Assembly: GCF_009797935.1 (NCBI RefSeq)
Contig: NZ_VOLC01000007.1
Span: 124,001 to 188,000, forward strand
Source of the DNA: Lunatibacter salilacus
Lineage (GTDB): Bacteria > Bacteroidota > Bacteroidia > Cytophagales > Cyclobacteriaceae
DNA length: 64,000 nt
Direction: 5' to 3'
Position numbers and translations under genes: made by a program. The number at the start of each line of letters is the position of its first letter. The stretch's first letter is position 1. A model generated the notes under the pieces. That model made no database searches and had not been told where the DNA came from. It worked only from the letters and a program-made list of their open reading frames with translations. Below, in pieces: positions 62,232-64,000 of the stretch.

Positions 62232-63713
62232 TTAATATGCTCTTGCAAATAAGACTCTACCTTGGGAGGGCTTTCTACTGAATACACACTCACCGCTTTC
62301 AGCCACCTGATCCAAGGGGACACAACGGATCGTAGCCTTGGTCAACTCTTTTATTTTTTCTTCTGTCTCTGGAGTGCCGTCCCAATGCGCTGACACAAAA
62401 CCGGCTTTCTCATCCAGCGTCTGGACAAATTCCTCCCAGGTATCGGCCATGGTTGTTTTTTCCTCCCTGAAAGCAAGGGCTTTGGAATAAATATTTTCCT
62501 GGATATCCGCAAGAAGTCCCTGAATTTTTTCGGTGATTTCCACTTCATTCAGATTGACGACCTCTTTGGTTAGGGTGTCCCTCCTGGCCAGTTCTATGGA
62601 ATTGTTCTGTAAATCCCGAGGACCTATTGCAATCCGCAGGGGCACTCCTTTCAATTCATACTCCGCAAACTTCCAGCCTGGCTTATAAGTGTCGCGGTTA
62701 TCAAATTTGACAGAAATATCTTTAGCCCGTAATGCATCCATTATTTCATTGGCCTTTACAGAAACTGCGGACAGCTCCTCTTCGCTTTTGAAGATGGGTA
62801 CGATTACAACCTGTATTGGCGCTAGCTTTGGGGGCAATACCAACCCCTTATCATCCGAATGGGCCATAATCAAGGCTCCCATTAGCCTTGTACTTACCCC
62901 CCAGGAAGTTCCCCATACAAATTCCAATCCCCCTTCCCTCGTGGCAAATTTAACATCGAAGGCTTTCGCGAAGTTTTGTCCCAAAAAATGGGAGGTTCCT
63001 GCTTGCAAGGCCTTTCCATCCTGCATCATGGCCTCAATGCAATAGGTGTCTTCAGCACCGGCGAATTTCTCAGTTTCGGACTTCTTTCCTTTGATGACTG
63101 GCAGGGCCATGTGCTTTTCAGCAAACTCGGCATAAACATGAAGCATACGAACTGTTTCTTCTATTGCCTCCTTTTTGGTTTCATGGGCTGTATGGCCCTC
63201 TTGCCAGAGGAATTCGGTAGTTCTCAAAAATAGCCTAGTCCTCATTTCCCAACGGACTACATTGGCCCACTGATTTACCAACAAAGGCAAATCCCTGTAG
63301 GATTGAATCCAGTTTTTGTAGGTACTCCAGATAAGGGTCTCGGAGGTTGGGCGTACAATAAGCTCTTCTTCCAACGCCGCGTCGGGGTCAACAATGACGC
63401 CTTTACCGCTTTCATCGGCCTTTAGCCGATAATGGGTGACTACTGCGCACTCCTTTGCAAATCCTTCCACGTGGCTGGCTTCTTTGGAAAGAAAGGACTT
63501 GGGGATAAACAAGGGGAAATAGGCATTGGAATGTCCTGTTTGTTTAAACATTTTGTCCAATTGCTGTTGCATTTTCTCCCAGATGGAGTACCCATATGGC
63601 TTGATAACCATACATCCTCTTACTGCGGAATTCTCCGCAAGGTCCGCACGCTTTACTAACTCATTGTACCAAAGTGAGTAGTCCTCACTTCTTTTTGGTA
63701 ATCCTTTGCTCAT
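62232..63713 (-). CDS. proS: Prolyl-tRNA synthetase (archaeal/eukaryote-like short form)
   Basis: Charges tRNA-Pro. 493 residues, class II, lacking the editing insertion of the long bacterial form. Motif 2 is seen around [15 protein letters not shown] (R-x-E), with the substrate loop P-T-S-E-T-L-I-W and G-T-S-H before it, and motif 3 near [10 protein letters not shown]. The C-terminal domain ends in R-A-Y, as the archaeal-type enzyme does. This type is common in Bacteroidota. Confidence 0.94.
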   Translation of the reverse strand: MSKGLPKRSEDYSLWYNELVKRADLAENSAVRGCMVIKPYGYSIWEKMQQQLDKMFKQTGHSNAYFPLFIPKSFLSKEASHVEGFAKECAVVTHYRLKADESGKGVIVDPDAALEEELIVRPTSETLIWSTYKNWIQSYRDLPLLVNQWANVVRWEMRTRLFLRTTEFLWQEGHTAHETKKEAIEETVRMLHVYAEFAEKHMALPVIKGKKSETEKFAGAEDTYCIEAMMQDGKALQAGTSHFLGQNFAKAFDVKFATREGGLEFVWGTSWGVSTRLMGALIMAHSDDKGLVLPPKLAPIQVVIVPIFKSEEELSAVSVKANEIMDALRAKDISVKFDNRDTYKPGWKFAEYELKGVPLRIAIGPRDLQNNSIELARRDTLTKEVVNLNEVEITEKIQGLLADIQENIYSKALAFREEKTTMADTWEEFVQTLDEKAGFVSAHWDGTPETEEKIKELTKATIRCVPLDQVAESGECVFSRKPSQGRVLFARAY

Positions 63714-63843
63714 TTTATTTTTGTTGTATTAAAAAAACTCTATATATTCGAAGTCAGATAGAAGGCAAATATAATTCAAAAAATGATAACCCTCTTGGAT
63801 TCCTTTCGTATATAGGTAAGAGAGTAAATAAATAAGCATACTT

Positions 63844-64000
63844 ATGAACAATTTAAATCCAATCCGATATGTAGGCGGTTTAGTCCTACTTGGCTTAGCG
63901 GCCTCCTGCAACACCAGCCAACTTGCTACGCAAGGTGAAACAGACAACCTGTATTTCATGGCGTCTGATGCTCGGGTCGCTACAGAATTCGCTGTGAAAA
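63844..64000 (+). CDS. Lipoprotein, 5' part only
   Basis: The frame is open from ATG 63844 to the window end (52 codons). The signal (N-P-I-R-Y-V-G-G-L-V-L-L-G-L-A-A-S) has the lipobox A-A-S-C at residue 22, followed by N-T-S-Q-L-A-T-Q-G-E-T-D-N-L-Y-F-M. The mature part is too short to assign. It is divergent from proS. Confidence 0.7.
   Translation, partial: MNNLNPIRYVGGLVLLGLAASCNTSQLATQGETDNLYFMASDARVATEFAVK

Noticed and set aside
63729-63959. 76-residue minus-strand frame at the right end
   Set aside because: Runs opposite to the clear lipoprotein frame starting at 63844 and has no supporting features.

Overview
The window looks like chromosome of a Bacteroidota bacterium, most likely Cytophagia (Cyclobacteriaceae-like). 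The reasons are: a SusC/SusD pair; a C-terminal secretion-sorting domain of the type IX system on a surface protein; DUF5686, DUF4290 and DUF3109 family genes; a fused alpha+beta 2-oxoacid dehydrogenase E1; a fused CcoN-CcoO subunit; an archaeal-type short ProS; and almost no Shine-Dalgarno sequences. The exact genus is inference. Most genes are housekeeping or respiratory. I saw no insertion sequence, prophage, CRISPR array or tRNA.

Layout. 1-4.6 kb: M1 aminopeptidase (cut by the window edge), an orphan biotin carrier protein, pyrH-frr, and a beta-barrel protein. 5-7.7 kb: DUF5686 outer-membrane protein. 8.1-19.5 kb: SusC, SusD, then a very large FG-GAP/UnbV lipoprotein followed by two tandem PAP2/vanadium-haloperoxidase-like lipoproteins, all on the + strand. 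19.5-21.6 kb: an ECF sigma, anti-sigma, gmk, nadD operon. 21.7-27 kb: LpxL-like acyltransferase, PcrA/UvrD helicase, DUF4290 gene and murA. 27-30.4 kb: a HEPN/MNT toxin-antitoxin-like pair, two paralogous small beta-barrel genes, two arrays of repeats and a DUF3109 gene. 30.5-36.8 kb: FecA-like receptor, the RNase P RNA, a sigma-54 activator without a DNA-binding domain, a 39-residue lipoprotein and a LuxE-like enzyme. 36.9-42.5 kb: fused E1, alanine dehydrogenase, hemN. 42.5-53.4 kb: a complete cbb3 oxidase cluster (ccoI-S-NO-Q-P-G-fixH-ccoH-like) with an FNR-type regulator. 54-64 kb: a secreted sorting-domain protein, HsdR_N-like and ComEA-like proteins, hemA, a WG-repeat protein, floA-nfeD, proS, and the start of a lipoprotein gene.

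How they work together. The microoxic block is coherent. An FNR-like protein, palindromes of the form ATGAY-N4-RTCAK in front of ccoI, fnr, hemN, a Usp-like gene and the secreted-protein gene, and the oxidase with its assembly factors form a predicted low-oxygen regulon. The SusCD/UnbV/twin-PAP2 block looks like a surface uptake or oxidation system of unknown substrate.

The most unusual material is in the intergenic DNA. (i) A small interspersed element is present four times. Each copy is bracketed by ATGAAA, and three copies have exactly 89 bases between the two ATGs. Those three each contain a 30-codon leader ORF whose TGA stop overlaps the ATG of whatever follows (ATGA). One copy abuts pyrH and another abuts a mini-lipoprotein gene. 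(ii) Tandem fossils of the last codons of the DUF3109 gene (reading Q-L-V-E-E-I-E-G-N-stop) lie downstream of it and again behind an upstream beta-barrel gene, and the two best copies differ almost only by synonymous changes. Both deserve a genome-wide search.
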